From the NCBI GenBank assembly GCA_910574185.1, contig CAJSZQ010000036.1, positions 1 through 38,368 on the forward strand: DNA of 38,368 nt, written 5' to 3'. The notes beneath the pieces are model-generated. The model did not search any database and was not told where the DNA came from. It saw only the letters and a program-made list of their open reading frames with translations. Positions 1 through 7,649 of the stretch are shown piece after piece. The translations under genes and the position numbers were made by a program. Position 1 is the stretch's first letter; each line of letters opens with the position of its first letter. This stretch comes from Lachnospiraceae bacterium (GTDB lineage: Bacteria; Bacillota; Clostridia; Lachnospirales; Lachnospiraceae).

Positions 1-81
1 CAATGGCAATTTACTACGGATAAAGCCAGAACCAAACTGGTATCGCTTTATCCCAAATTCGATGAAACAGCGGCAAAATAA
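1..81 (+). CDS. 3' end of a CDS, possibly an IS630-type transposase
   Basis: The window opens inside a reading frame (frame 1) that runs 26 codons to a TAA at 79-81. The visible tail reads WQFTTDKARTKLVSLYP and then a short polar end. A W-F-T-x-D-A-R-x-K-L-x-x-L-Y-P ending resembles the C-terminus of IS630-type transposases as I remember them. This is family recall from a short tail, not a domain hit. The context supports a mobile element: nine bases after the stop begins a 24-bp sequence (90-113) that recurs inverted at 2063-2086 as the end of a MITE-like hairpin, and both are bordered by TA. It could be the tail of some other protein; the left part lies outside the window. Confidence 0.4.
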   Translation, partial: QWQFTTDKARTKLVSLYPKFDETAAK

Positions 82-89
82 TTAGTATA

Positions 90-113
90 AATATAATGCG
101 GTCAGCACACTAG
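90..113 (+). repeat. 24-bp terminal repeat, probable right end of the left-hand IS
   Basis: This 24-bp stretch is the exact reverse complement of 2063-2086. It contains TATAAT (92-97) reading outward toward the gene at 251. It ends in ACACTAG, and the hairpin element at 2063-2228 starts and ends with the same CTAGTGT/ACACTAG termini, compatible with insertion at a TA dinucleotide. Taken with the transposase-like tail just upstream, it is best read as the terminal inverted repeat of an insertion sequence. Sequence similarity between the two loci does not extend beyond the 24 bp. Confidence 0.55.
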
Positions 114-188
114 TGATTCCTAACCACATGGACTGCTGGATTGTTATAGACAAATTCAATAATCACAAGAGCTTATTGTAAAAAACGA

Positions 189-218
189 TTGGATTTTGCA
201 AATTACGAAGACTATACT
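189..218 (+). promoter_or_regulatory. Candidate promoter of the PrdA-like gene
   Basis: TTGGAT (189-194) and TATACT (213-218) are 18 bp apart, 33 bp ahead of the ATG at 251. The ribosome site AAAGGAGG lies between. A TATAAT inside the IS end at 92-97 is an alternative upstream -10. Confidence 0.4.
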
Positions 219-250
219 GATTATAGGTATGAATAAAGGAGGTATGTAAC

Positions 251-676
251 ATGTCTATTACAGCAGAAACAGCGAAAGCCCATGCAAAAGACCCGGCAGT
301 ACTGTGCTGCCGCGCGGAAGCAGGCATCACCATCGAACCCGCAAACCTTGAAGATCCCGCTATCTTCGACGAACTGGTAGATTCGGGATTATTGAATCTG
401 GACGAATGCTTAACCATCGAACAGGTTCTCGGCGCCAAATTAATCAAGACAAGCGATTCTCTCTGCGCGCTGACCCAAGATAATGTAGAAGGATTCAAAG
501 AAGCCGGAGCCGGAGCCGCAGACGCAGACGAATCTGCAGCCGAAAACGCTCCGGCCGAATCAGAAGCTCCTTCCGTAAGCGGAAGCATAGAAGGCGTAGT
601 TACTACCGTCAGACATGGCAAGGTAGTAATTTCCATCAAAGAGGGAAAAGACATTTATTTGGAGCTTCCTATTTAA
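251..676 (+). CDS. Small protein resembling the N-terminal segment of D-proline reductase PrdA
   Basis: 141 residues. The start is fixed by AAAGGAGG about 8 bases before the ATG. The N-terminus has the run AVLCCRAEAG, then NLEDPAIFDELVDSGLL and LTIEQVLGAKL, which match my recollection of the first ~90 residues of PrdA, the proprotein of the selenoenzyme D-proline reductase that feeds Stickland fermentation. Residues ~85-110 are an Ala/Glu/Pro-rich linker, and the end (about 110-141) is a short beta-like segment. Full PrdA is over 600 residues and has an internal cysteine at which the pyruvoyl group forms; none of that part is present, and no prdB, prdC or racemase gene is nearby. It could be a stand-alone PrdE-like paralogue or a truncated relic, but the clean stop, promoter and ribosome site favour an expressed small protein. 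The family call is from memory. Confidence 0.45.
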   Translation: MSITAETAKAHAKDPAVLCCRAEAGITIEPANLEDPAIFDELVDSGLLNLDECLTIEQVLGAKLIKTSDSLCALTQDNVEGFKEAGAGAADADESAAENAPAESEAPSVSGSIEGVVTTVRHGKVVISIKEGKDIYLELPI

Positions 677-699
677 TCTGAATGTATTTTCTAACAAAT

Positions 700-774
700 G
701 TACCTGTGCGGCCGGCTAAGCCTACAGGCTGCATGAAAAACGCAGCCTGCCGTCTAAGTCAGACGCACAGGTAC
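700..774. terminator. Branched hairpin between convergent genes
   Basis: An outer 11-bp stem (700-710 with 764-774) encloses a perfect 8-bp stem CAGGCTGC/GCAGCCTG (725-732 with 742-749). It lies between the convergent stop codons at 676 and 783, so it probably ends transcription from both sides. T-runs next to the stems are weak, so a mobile hairpin repeat is the alternative. Confidence 0.45.
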
Positions 775-782
775 AAATTTGA

Positions 783-2039
783 TTATAACATTCTCTGCAC
801 TTCCTTGCTGTCTATATTATCTGCCGTCACCCAGGTATACCCGGTGTCAATCTCAGCCTCATTCCCACTTTCGAGCACACACCTTGCTTCTGCAACAATC
901 GTAGCATATCCCATACCATACGGATTCTGTACAACAAGTCCAAAGAGTTTTCCTTCTTTTAACGCCTCTACTTCTTCCTTATCTGCATCATACCCAATAA
1001 TCACCATATCCCGCTCTTGCTCTTCACACAGACTGACCATCTGCATTGCCGCCTGTCCATTGGTTGCAAAAATCCCCTTGATATCTGGATTATTGTCGAA
1101 AATATAATCGTAAACCTCTTCGTCAGAAATTTCCTGCAGAGCTTCCTCCGTTATCTCACCGCTGTCTGAAGTATCTGCCGAATCACTTCCATCATCCGAA
1201 TGATTCCCCTCAGAAGCTTCTGACGGCTCATCCTCTTCCGCCTCAGGTAAACCGGCTCGCTCTCTGGCAATTTTCTCCTTCAGCTCGTCCAATTTATCCA
1301 TATAATAAATATTCGTAGTAGACATCTCAGAATGATTTTCCTTTATTTCTGCCGCAAATCCTTCTGTCCGTTCTATACAGGTCATTGATCTGCTGTCATG
1401 TCCAAGAACCAATACCTGGCCTTCTTCTCCAAGATTTTCCGCCATATGGACTGCTGCTTCCGCAGACGCCTTCCTGTTGTCCGTTGAGATATTCGCCATA
1501 ATTCCCTGATAGCTGCTTTCCGAATCATATGTTACAACCGGAATACCGTTCTGTACGGCCAAATCAAACTGGACGTTACACGACTGAGAATCAATAACGG
1601 CAATCCCCAAAGCAGACGGATATCTGGCAAGTTCTTCATCCAGAATATTTACCTGCTCGTCCACATTATCCGATTCGCTTGGACCGCTGTATACCACCTT
1701 CACTCTGTCATTTCCCTCGTAATCCAGCGCCTTATTCAAATCAGCAACCGCCGCCTCTGCTCCTTTTTTTACCTTGCTCCAGTACTCTTCTGTCGCGCCT
1801 TTGCCAATTATTGAAAAATAAGTTGCCGGCTCCACACCAAGTCCATCCACATTACCGTATGCCGACGGTGATATAATATCCAGTTTCGCCTGTTTGGCAA
1901 GCTCTGCCGCATCCTCTGGAGTTTCTTTCTTCTTAGCAGACTGAACAGGGGTATCTGGCTTCTCCGGCTCTGCGGCGCATGCACAGGCAAGCGCTGTCAT
2001 ACACACGCTAATAAACGCTGCTATCCATCTTTTTTTCAT
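783..2039 (-). CDS. Sugar ABC transporter substrate-binding lipoprotein (type 1 periplasmic-binding fold)
   Basis: 418 residues from the ATG at 2039, chosen because AAGGAG lies 8-9 bases upstream and because it starts a lipoprotein signal peptide: MKKRW, a hydrophobic stretch and a lipobox ending ALACAC. The mature protein has the two-lobed pattern of ribose/galactose-type binding proteins: FSIIGKGATEEYWSKVKKGAE near the N-terminus, then an AIDS-like strand, GIPVVTYDSE, ANISTDN, and near the end GIFATNGQAAMQMV, VIIGYDADKE and VVQNPYGMGY. Such proteins bind sugars or autoinducer-2-like ligands outside the membrane. Unusually, an acidic low-complexity insert (Glu/Ser/Asp-rich, about 40 residues, near residues 265-305) interrupts the C-terminal lobe. 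No permease or ATPase gene is adjacent, so it is an orphan. A MITE-like hairpin begins 23 bases upstream and may supply its promoter. Confidence 0.8.
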   Translation of the reverse strand: MKKRWIAAFISVCMTALACACAAEPEKPDTPVQSAKKKETPEDAAELAKQAKLDIISPSAYGNVDGLGVEPATYFSIIGKGATEEYWSKVKKGAEAAVADLNKALDYEGNDRVKVVYSGPSESDNVDEQVNILDEELARYPSALGIAVIDSQSCNVQFDLAVQNGIPVVTYDSESSYQGIMANISTDNRKASAEAAVHMAENLGEEGQVLVLGHDSRSMTCIERTEGFAAEIKENHSEMSTTNIYYMDKLDELKEKIARERAGLPEAEEDEPSEASEGNHSDDGSDSADTSDSGEITEEALQEISDEEVYDYIFDNNPDIKGIFATNGQAAMQMVSLCEEQERDMVIIGYDADKEEVEALKEGKLFGLVVQNPYGMGYATIVAEARCVLESGNEAEIDTGYTWVTADNIDSKEVQRML

Positions 2040-2062
2040 AATACTAATCTCCTTCACTGGTT

Positions 2063-2228
2063 CTAGTGTGCTGACCGCATTATATTCAGCCAAAATAACT
2101 TGCCTGAATTTCCATCTGATGCGTTGGCTTCAATCGACGATGTCACCGCATCGCCTCATTCAGCCGCCTTGCAGACTGAAAATTCATTCTGCGTTATTTG
2201 GCTGAAAGTGAATGATACACTACACTAG
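2063..2228. mobile_element. MITE-like hairpin element sharing an end with the IS at 90-113
   Basis: The 166-bp element begins CTAGTGT and ends ACACTAG. Exactly 15 unmatched bases inside each end is a second inverted pair, TTCAGCCAAAATAAC (2085-2099) against GTTATTTGGCTGAA (2193-2206). Its first 24 bp (2063-2086) equal the IS end at 90-113 in inverted orientation. It has no coding capacity. This is the layout of a non-autonomous element that shares termini with a transposase-bearing IS. On the minus strand its end has TATAAT (2079-2084) facing the lipoprotein gene about 40 bases away, so it may act as that gene's promoter. Confidence 0.55.
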
Positions 2229-2342
2229 CCTACATACAGTTATACAACAAAACTGTGAAAAAGTCTTGAAATTTTTCTTAAAAATTCTTCTAACCAGCTT
2301 TCAGTTATTCTGGAAACTTTTATCCTTAAGTAGTCTTGTATC

Positions 2343-2631
2343 GTAACAGTGAAGCCGGAAGGCTGAACTGTTATTACAGTTCAAAGGTCATTTGGTAAAC
2401 AGCGGGTTGAATCAGGAGCAGGTCTCTAAGCAGACAATTCAGGAGTGCTTTTCATGGAATTGAAATAGCAGCTTATGCAGACTTAGACGCGAAGGCTTTC
2501 CTTGGCGGCTTAGTCTGCGTTAGCTGATAGTTCAATGGAATGTTACTCCGTCTGCTTAGAGACCTGCTCCTGATTCAGCCCGCGTCCGGCAGGTGACATG
2601 TGAACAGTAACGAACTGTTACCTTGTATCTA
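2343..2631 (+). repeat. Long-hairpin repeat, copy 1
   Basis: Arms at 2402-2435 and 2550-2583 (34 bp each) pair at every position, 33 Watson-Crick and one G-T. The inner part, from AATTCAGGAG to ATGTTACTCC, continues as an imperfect stem to an apical loop near GGCTTTCCTTGG. The outside is framed by GTAACAGT (2343-2350) and AACTGTTAC (2623-2631). The left flank carries GAAGCCGGAAGGCTGAACTG, shared with copy 3 and with the element at 8772-8910. It lies between the lipoprotein gene's upstream region and the ferredoxin promoter. No protein is encoded. Confidence 0.85.
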
Positions 2632-2646
2632 TTTTTAAGCATGAAA

Positions 2647-2676
2647 TTGCTTGTATATTTACCGCTTTTGTATTAT
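2647..2676 (+). promoter_or_regulatory. Candidate ferredoxin promoter
   Basis: TTGCTT (2647-2652) and TATTAT (2671-2676) with an 18-bp spacer stand about 80 bases ahead of the ferredoxin ATG at 2755, right after repeat copy 1. Confidence 0.45.
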
Positions 2677-2754
2677 GATAGTTAAAAGCTGATGTATTCA
2701 TATTTCAGCCTTGTGATTATCACATTATCTTTATTTTATAAGGAGGTACTTATC

Positions 2755-2925
2755 ATGGCATATGTAATTAGCGATGAATGCATTTCTTGCGGCGCTTGCG
2801 CATCTCAGTGTCCAGCAGAGGCTATTGCTGAGGGAGCAGAGCACTTCGAGATTAGCGCTGATGCCTGCGTCGACTGCGGCGCTTGTGCAGCTCAGTGTCC
2901 GGTAGAGGCCATCTCTGCAGAGTAA
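2755..2925 (+). CDS. 2[4Fe-4S] ferredoxin
   Basis: 56 residues. The ATG at 2755 is preceded by AAGGAGG; an upstream in-frame ATG at 2692 has no ribosome site and would add a stretch unlike any ferredoxin. Two cluster motifs are intact: CISCGACASQCP and CVDCGACAAQCP, each C-x2-C-x2-C-x3-C-P, in the usual near-symmetric duplicated fold. Clostridial-type ferredoxins of this size carry low-potential electrons among pyruvate:ferredoxin oxidoreductase, hydrogenase and Rnf. It appears monocistronic, with its own promoter and a strong terminator directly after it. Confidence 0.95.
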   Translation: MAYVISDECISCGACASQCPAEAIAEGAEHFEISADACVDCGACAAQCPVEAISAE

Positions 2926-2946
2926 TCAAAAACACTTAATAGTAGA

Positions 2947-2983
2947 AAAAGACAATCTCCCACAGAGAGGTTGTCTTTTCTTA
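2947..2983. terminator. Ferredoxin terminator
   Basis: A 13-bp stem (2947-2959 with 2967-2979, one G-U) with a 7-base loop follows the ferredoxin stop by about 20 bases. The descending arm ends in TTTT, and the ascending arm starts with an A-run, so it can work in both directions. Confidence 0.8.
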
Positions 2984-3109
2984 ATATTTAGGAAACTTTG
3001 TTCTCGGCGAAAGCTGTCGCACAAATCTTCATTTCTCCCGACTCCTTTTGACAATATCTATTCTTAAGACATGCTATACTTCTGCATACAAAAATAAGGG
3101 GGTATTTCT

Positions 3110-3475
3110 ATGGGAAACGCATTAAATACATTAAGTAATGCAACGAAAGAAGACACCAAATTATATAACTGTATCAAAGAATTGTACGAGCAGGGAGTAC
3201 CGTTTGAAGAACTAAAAGCACTGATTCCAGACATGAAGCGCACAAGGGAGCAGCTGCGCATCAAAAGAATGCTGGAAAATAACAACGAAATGTTAGTAGC
3301 AATGATTACAAAGGAAATGTCCTTCCTGTTAGATGCAAAAGAACGCCAGCAGGAAGAAGAATTTCGCAAAATTGATCAACTTATACGTCAGCAGCAGAAT
3401 TTCCGAAAGGAATCATCACAGACAAGCGCTGTAGGCAAATTAAAAAAGATGCTGCTTCCTGGTTCTATTACTTAG
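3110..3475 (+). CDS. Unknown small coiled-coil protein
   Basis: 121 residues, ATG at 3110 after AAGGGGG. I do not recognise the family. The N-terminal third (about 15-50) is a compact helical region with TKLYNCIKELYEQG. The rest (about 50-100) is very rich in Glu, Gln, Arg and Lys with heptad-like spacing, so a long coiled coil is likely. It has no membrane segment or signal peptide. It is monocistronic: TTGACA (3048-3053) and TATACT (3075-3080) lie upstream but 21 bp apart, longer than usual, and a terminator follows directly. It is convergent with dnaB. Confidence 0.6.
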   Translation: MGNALNTLSNATKEDTKLYNCIKELYEQGVPFEELKALIPDMKRTREQLRIKRMLENNNEMLVAMITKEMSFLLDAKERQQEEEFRKIDQLIRQQQNFRKESSQTSAVGKLKKMLLPGSIT

Positions 3476-3502
3476 AATAAGGGCTGTACTCCAGCCCTTA
3501 TT
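3476..3502. terminator. Bidirectional terminator between the coiled-coil gene and dnaB
   Basis: AATAAGGGCTG (3476-3486) pairs perfectly with CAGCCCTTATT (3492-3502) across a 5-base loop. The right arm contains the dnaB stop codon (3498-3500), and the left arm begins just after the other gene's TAG. Confidence 0.75.
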
Positions 3503-4838
3503 CCCTCCATTGCAAATTTGCAAACTTTGTATAATTCGGAATCCACGCCAAATTCACTACTCCTATCGGGCCATTCCTCTGCTTGGCTATATTAATCTCG
3601 GCCTGATTTGGCGTATCCGTATCCTTATTGTAATAATCATCTCTGTAAATGAACATGACCACGTCCGCGTCCTGCTCGATTGCTCCGGATTCCCTTAAAT
3701 CTGACAGCATAGGTCTGTGATCCGGCCGCTGTTCCACCGCCCGGCTAAGCTGCGACAGAGCGATTACCGGAACATTCAGTTCTCTTGCAATTGCCTTCAG
3801 CGAACGGGAAATCTCCGAAATCTCTTGCTGCCTGGAATCACTGCGCTTTCCCAGACTTCCGCTCATCAATTGCAAATAATCAATAATAATCAGCTTCAAA
3901 TCCTGCTCCAATTTATATTTACGGCACTTTGAACGAAGCTCCGTCACTGAAATTCCCGGCGTATCGTCAATAATCAAATGAGACTTTCCAATAATACCCG
4001 CGCTTTCAATCAGCTTCTCCCAATCTGCATCCTTCAAATTACCGGTTCGAAGACTCTGCGCGTCTACGTGAGATTCCAAGGAAAACAAACGGTTTACCAA
4101 CTGTTCCTTCGACATCTCCAAACTAAAAATTGCTACGCTTTGCTCCTGTTTAAACGCCACATGCTGAGCAATATTCAATACAAAAGCCGTCTTACCCATA
4201 GACGGCCTGGCTGCAACAAGTATCAAGTCCGACGGCTGAAGTCCAGATAATTTATAATCCAAATCCGAAAAACCCGTTGGAATGCCCGTCACCGTCCCCT
4301 TGCTTTTGGAAGCCATTTCAATTCTGTCCAACGCATTCAAAACAATCTCTTTGATAGGAACATGGTCGCCAGTATTGCGGTTCTGCAAAAGCTCGAATAT
4401 CCGCTTCTCCGTAGTCTCCATAATTACATCCATGGGCTCGGCGCCTACATAACAGGTATTTGCAATCTCCTCGTTCGTTTTAATCAACTTACGCATCATG
4501 GATTTCTCATACACTATCCTCGCATAAGAGCTAACATTCACCGAGGTAGGCACCGCCATAGCAAGTTCGCCTAAATACTTTAAAGTAGAAACCTCTTCCG
4601 GTACGTCCTTTTCCTTCAACCGTTCCTGAAGCGTTACCAAATCTACCGGTTTTCCCTCATTAAAAAGCTCTACCATCGCTTCAAAGATAATCCCTTGCGA
4701 CACTTGATAAAAGTCTTCGCGGCTTATCATTTCCGACGCGGCAACAATGGCTTCCTTATCTATCAGCATAGCGCCGACAACAGCCTGTTCTGCCTCTATG
4801 CTATGAGGCAATACCCTTTTAATAAGTGCTTCCTCCAT
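3498..4838 (-). CDS. dnaB: Replicative DNA helicase DnaB
   Basis: 446 residues from the ATG at 4838, which has GGAGGAG just upstream. An in-frame ATG 12 bases earlier (4850) has no clear ribosome site but is possible. The N-terminal domain starts LPHSIEAEQAVVGAMLID, typical of DnaB. The RecA-like motor domain has Walker A ARPSMGKTAF, Walker B LIIIDYLQLM, the motif VIALSQLSRAVEQR, and the arginine-finger region AKQRNGPIG near the end. It forms the hexameric ring helicase that unwinds the fork and binds primase. It is last in a gdpP-rplI-dnaB transcription unit, a common Firmicutes order, and ends in a shared terminator. Confidence 0.97.
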   Translation of the reverse strand: MEEALIKRVLPHSIEAEQAVVGAMLIDKEAIVAASEMISREDFYQVSQGIIFEAMVELFNEGKPVDLVTLQERLKEKDVPEEVSTLKYLGELAMAVPTSVNVSSYARIVYEKSMMRKLIKTNEEIANTCYVGAEPMDVIMETTEKRIFELLQNRNTGDHVPIKEIVLNALDRIEMASKSKGTVTGIPTGFSDLDYKLSGLQPSDLILVAARPSMGKTAFVLNIAQHVAFKQEQSVAIFSLEMSKEQLVNRLFSLESHVDAQSLRTGNLKDADWEKLIESAGIIGKSHLIIDDTPGISVTELRSKCRKYKLEQDLKLIIIDYLQLMSGSLGKRSDSRQQEISEISRSLKAIARELNVPVIALSQLSRAVEQRPDHRPMLSDLRESGAIEQDADVVMFIYRDDYYNKDTDTPNQAEINIAKQRNGPIGVVNLAWIPNYTKFANLQWRE

Positions 4839-4886
4839 CTTCTCCTCCATTTCAACGCGCCTGGAACGTTCTCTGTCCTTTTTATC

Positions 4887-5336
4887 CTATGCCTCTTCTT
4901 TTACCGCCACTTTAAGCTCAGCCGTTACCTTTGGATGTAGTTTAACTGGAACGTCGTACACGCCTAAATTCTTAATTGCTTCTTTTAACTGTATCTTCTT
5001 TTTGTCTATCTTCAGTCCAAGCTGTTCTTGTGCCGCCGCTGCTATTTCTTTCGAGGAAACAGAACCAAACGCCTTGCCTCCTTCTCCAGTTTTAATCGAC
5101 AGCTCCACCTTACCTGCTTTCAGTTTCTCTCCAAGAGCCTTTGCGGCGTCTAAATTCTCCTGCGCAATCTTGTCTTCTTTCGCCTTCTGAAGCTTCAAAT
5201 CATTGAGATTTTTATTATTTGCTTCCACTCCTTTTCCAGTCTTTATAAGAAAATTCCTTGCATATCCGTCATTGACATTTACAATCTCGCCTTTTTTTCC
5301 GAGAGATTTTACATCTTCTAATAAAATTACTTTCAT
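4887..5336 (-). CDS. rplI: 50S ribosomal protein L9
   Basis: 149 residues, the usual length. The ATG at 5336 follows GAAGGAGAT; upstream in-frame ATGs would add residues not found in L9. The N-terminal rRNA-binding domain has [31 protein letters not shown], a classic L9 signature (quoted in part: GYARNFL). A lysine-rich connecting helix follows (about 45-75), then the C-terminal domain with [13 protein letters not shown] and the ending [15 protein letters not shown]. The start codon sits one base beyond the gdpP stop region, so translation is probably coupled to gdpP. Confidence 0.97.
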   Translation of the reverse strand: MKVILLEDVKSLGKKGEIVNVNDGYARNFLIKTGKGVEANNKNLNDLKLQKAKEDKIAQENLDAAKALGEKLKAGKVELSIKTGEGGKAFGSVSSKEIAAAAQEQLGLKIDKKKIQLKEAIKNLGVYDVPVKLHPKVTAELKVAVKEEA

Positions 5337-5337
5337 C

Positions 5338-7392
5338 TTAAATATCTCCTTCATCAATCATTTTGTCTAGCTGCGCCTTAATTTTATAAATAATTTCACT
5401 TACATTTGTATGCTCAAACTGTGCGCCCGCCGTATTCAGATGCCCGCCGCCGCCTAACCGTTCCATGATAATCTGGACGTTCACCTCATCGATAGCCCGC
5501 GCGCTTACATAACTTCTCCCATTATATATTGTTACGACAAATGAAGCGCGAATGCCCTCAATATCCAACAGCTCATTGGCCGCCTGCGCGCCAATAATTG
5601 TCGGACTGTCCACCTTAAGATTCTCTCCTCTGGCAATGGCAAACTGCCGCCGGTAAACTTCTGCATTACTAATAATAGATGCCTTCGCACGATACGAATC
5701 CATATCGTCTCTGAATATCTTACGCACATAAGGAATATCCGCACCGCATCTCCTCAAAAACGCCGCCGCTTCAAAGGTTCTTACACCCGTCCGGTTCGTA
5801 AAATTATTCGTATCAACCAGCATACCTGCAAACATACTGCTGGCCTCCATTGCCGGAAGCTTCACATCTTCTGCGATATACTGAAGAATCTCAGAAACCA
5901 TCTCGCATGCGGAAGAAGCATACGGCTCAATATAAGACAGCTTGGCATTCTCAATATTATCGCTTCCCTGTCTGTGATGGTCCAGTACAACGATATTCTT
6001 TGTCATTTGCAAAAGTTCCGGACACTCTGTCATCTGCGGGCGGTTCGTATCTACAACAACCACCATGGAGCTATCGCTTACCATCTCCCTGGCTTCCTCA
6101 GAATTTACAAACATATCTTCCGGATAATCCGTACTCTTCACATAGCTCTCATGCAGAGACCGCACCGCCATAGCCGGGTCGTTCAGCACGATATGCGCCG
6201 TCTTTCCGACGGAAACAGCCGCCCGGTAAATACCAATCGCCGCTCCCAGCGAATCCACATCCGTCATCTTATGACCCATAACCAGAATATAATCGCTGGT
6301 CATCATGTATTCCCTTAGAGCCTCCGCCTTGACACGAGCCTTTACGCGGGTATTTTTGGAAGTCATCTCTCGCTTGCCGCCATAATAAGTAATACCGCTG
6401 CAATCCTTAACAACCGCCTGGTCTCCGCCTCTTGCCAGCGCCTGGTCAATTGCAATCCGCGCATAATTATAACTCTGGCTATATCCTTCCTTACTGATAC
6501 CCAGACCAATACCCAGCGTCACAGGAATTGTATTTCCCACATTCACAGATTTTACATCTTCAAGAAGAGAGAACCTGTCTTCTTCCAACAATTTGAAATT
6601 ACGTTTGGCAATTACAATAAAATATTTATCTGTCTCTACCTTTTTAACTATTCCATTCACTTTCGTGAAATACTGGTTAATCTTCCGGTCTATCAAGGCA
6701 AGTAACAGGCTCTGTCTTACTTCCTCTACGCTCTCAATCACCTCGTCATAATTATCAATATAAATCAGTCCCGCAACCAGCCTCTGTTCCTCTTTCGCCT
6801 GAATGTACTCATTCAGCTCCGTTACGTCCTCAAGATAGACTGCAATAAAATCCTTTGAGCCCAACGGAACTTCTATCGTAGGCGGAACCCCATCCACTTC
6901 CTTTACCGAAATACGACGGAGCTTCGCTAAATACTCCCGTTCTTCAAAGCTAATTTCCACCTGCGTCTGCTGGCCTTCTTCTTTCGGAAAAATCCCCCGG
7001 TTAATTTCATTCATATATCGGGAAAGGCTCACATCCTGCCTGATTCTATCTCCCAGAATCATCTTAAATTCGTCATTCAGCCAAAGAATCTTCCCATTCT
7101 CCAGCAAAATAGCATATGGCGTCTCCAATTCTTTCAAAAGCCGGTTCTGCATAGCGCCATACTGTGCTGCAAATTCTACCAGCGCGCGCATAAGCGTTGA
7201 TTTATTATAAAAATACAATGAAACTGTGACAATCAGATAAACCAATACACAAATCGCCATCAGTATCCCCGCTTTGCGTTCTATATAATAAACCCATCCG
7301 TTCATGACAATCAAAATAACCGACATGACCAGAGGCCATTGCATATATAACTTTAGCGTTCCCTTCAGACGCATGCCCTGCTTCTCGCTCAT
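5338..7392 (-). CDS. gdpP: Cyclic-di-AMP phosphodiesterase (GdpP/DHH-DHHA1 family)
   Basis: 684 residues from the ATG at 7392, preceded by GGTGGAGGAAC; an ATG 45 bases earlier lacks a ribosome site. Two membrane helices (about 17-32 and 40-62) are followed by a PAS-like region (about 85-190), a degenerate GGDEF domain (about 200-330, with no GGDEF motif), and a DHH phosphoesterase. Metal ligands are visible: H374, D378 and D380 in [10 protein letters not shown]448 in VVVVDTN, DHHR at 471-474, D527 in VDTNNF, and GGGGH at 647-651 in DHHA1. This family hydrolyses c-di-AMP to pApA, affecting potassium, osmolyte and wall homeostasis. It heads the unit with rplI and dnaB. The same window has ktrA and ktrB, whose RCK subunit family is a known c-di-AMP target. 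Confidence 0.93.
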   Translation of the reverse strand: MSEKQGMRLKGTLKLYMQWPLVMSVILIVMNGWVYYIERKAGILMAICVLVYLIVTVSLYFYNKSTLMRALVEFAAQYGAMQNRLLKELETPYAILLENGKILWLNDEFKMILGDRIRQDVSLSRYMNEINRGIFPKEEGQQTQVEISFEEREYLAKLRRISVKEVDGVPPTIEVPLGSKDFIAVYLEDVTELNEYIQAKEEQRLVAGLIYIDNYDEVIESVEEVRQSLLLALIDRKINQYFTKVNGIVKKVETDKYFIVIAKRNFKLLEEDRFSLLEDVKSVNVGNTIPVTLGIGLGISKEGYSQSYNYARIAIDQALARGGDQAVVKDCSGITYYGGKREMTSKNTRVKARVKAEALREYMMTSDYILVMGHKMTDVDSLGAAIGIYRAAVSVGKTAHIVLNDPAMAVRSLHESYVKSTDYPEDMFVNSEEAREMVSDSSMVVVVDTNRPQMTECPELLQMTKNIVVLDHHRQGSDNIENAKLSYIEPYASSACEMVSEILQYIAEDVKLPAMEASSMFAGMLVDTNNFTNRTGVRTFEAAAFLRRCGADIPYVRKIFRDDMDSYRAKASIISNAEVYRRQFAIARGENLKVDSPTIIGAQAANELLDIEGIRASFVVTIYNGRSYVSARAIDEVNVQIIMERLGGGGHLNTAGAQFEHTNVSEIIYKIKAQLDKMIDEGDI

Positions 7393-7540
7393 AATCGTTC
7401 CTCCACCGCATTTGTCGCTTCCAGCGCGCTCCCTCAATAGTTTCCATTATACTACCTTTTCCGCTGAAATGGAAGATAATAAATTTTACACAAAAATAAA
7501 TTAAGAAAAGAAAGCGACAAGACTGCCTTTTAACACAGAA

Positions 7541-7576
7541 ATAGCCGCCACTACTACTGAGAATAATGACGGCTAT
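7541..7576 (-). terminator. Probable galE terminator
   Basis: ATAGCCGCCA (7541-7550) pairs with TGACGGCTAT (7567-7576), one G-U, about 75 bases past the galE stop in the minus direction. The T-run is short, so some readthrough into gdpP is possible. Confidence 0.45.
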
Positions 7577-7649
7577 ATAAAATGCAAAGGTTTCAAACCC
7601 TGAAACGAGTGATGCAAATATCGGTTCTATATGACAAATTCCAGTTAAT

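Noticed and set aside
90..2086. Phase-variable invertible segment between the two 24-bp inverted repeats
   Set aside because: No recombinase gene is adjacent in the window, and the second repeat is clearly the end of a hairpin element, so shared IS termini explain it better. Long reads could still test inversion.
6420..6520. Active GGDEF cyclase in GdpP
   Set aside because: The region has the family's degenerate GGDEF domain without the catalytic motif; the ARGGDQ string is not the active-site sequence.
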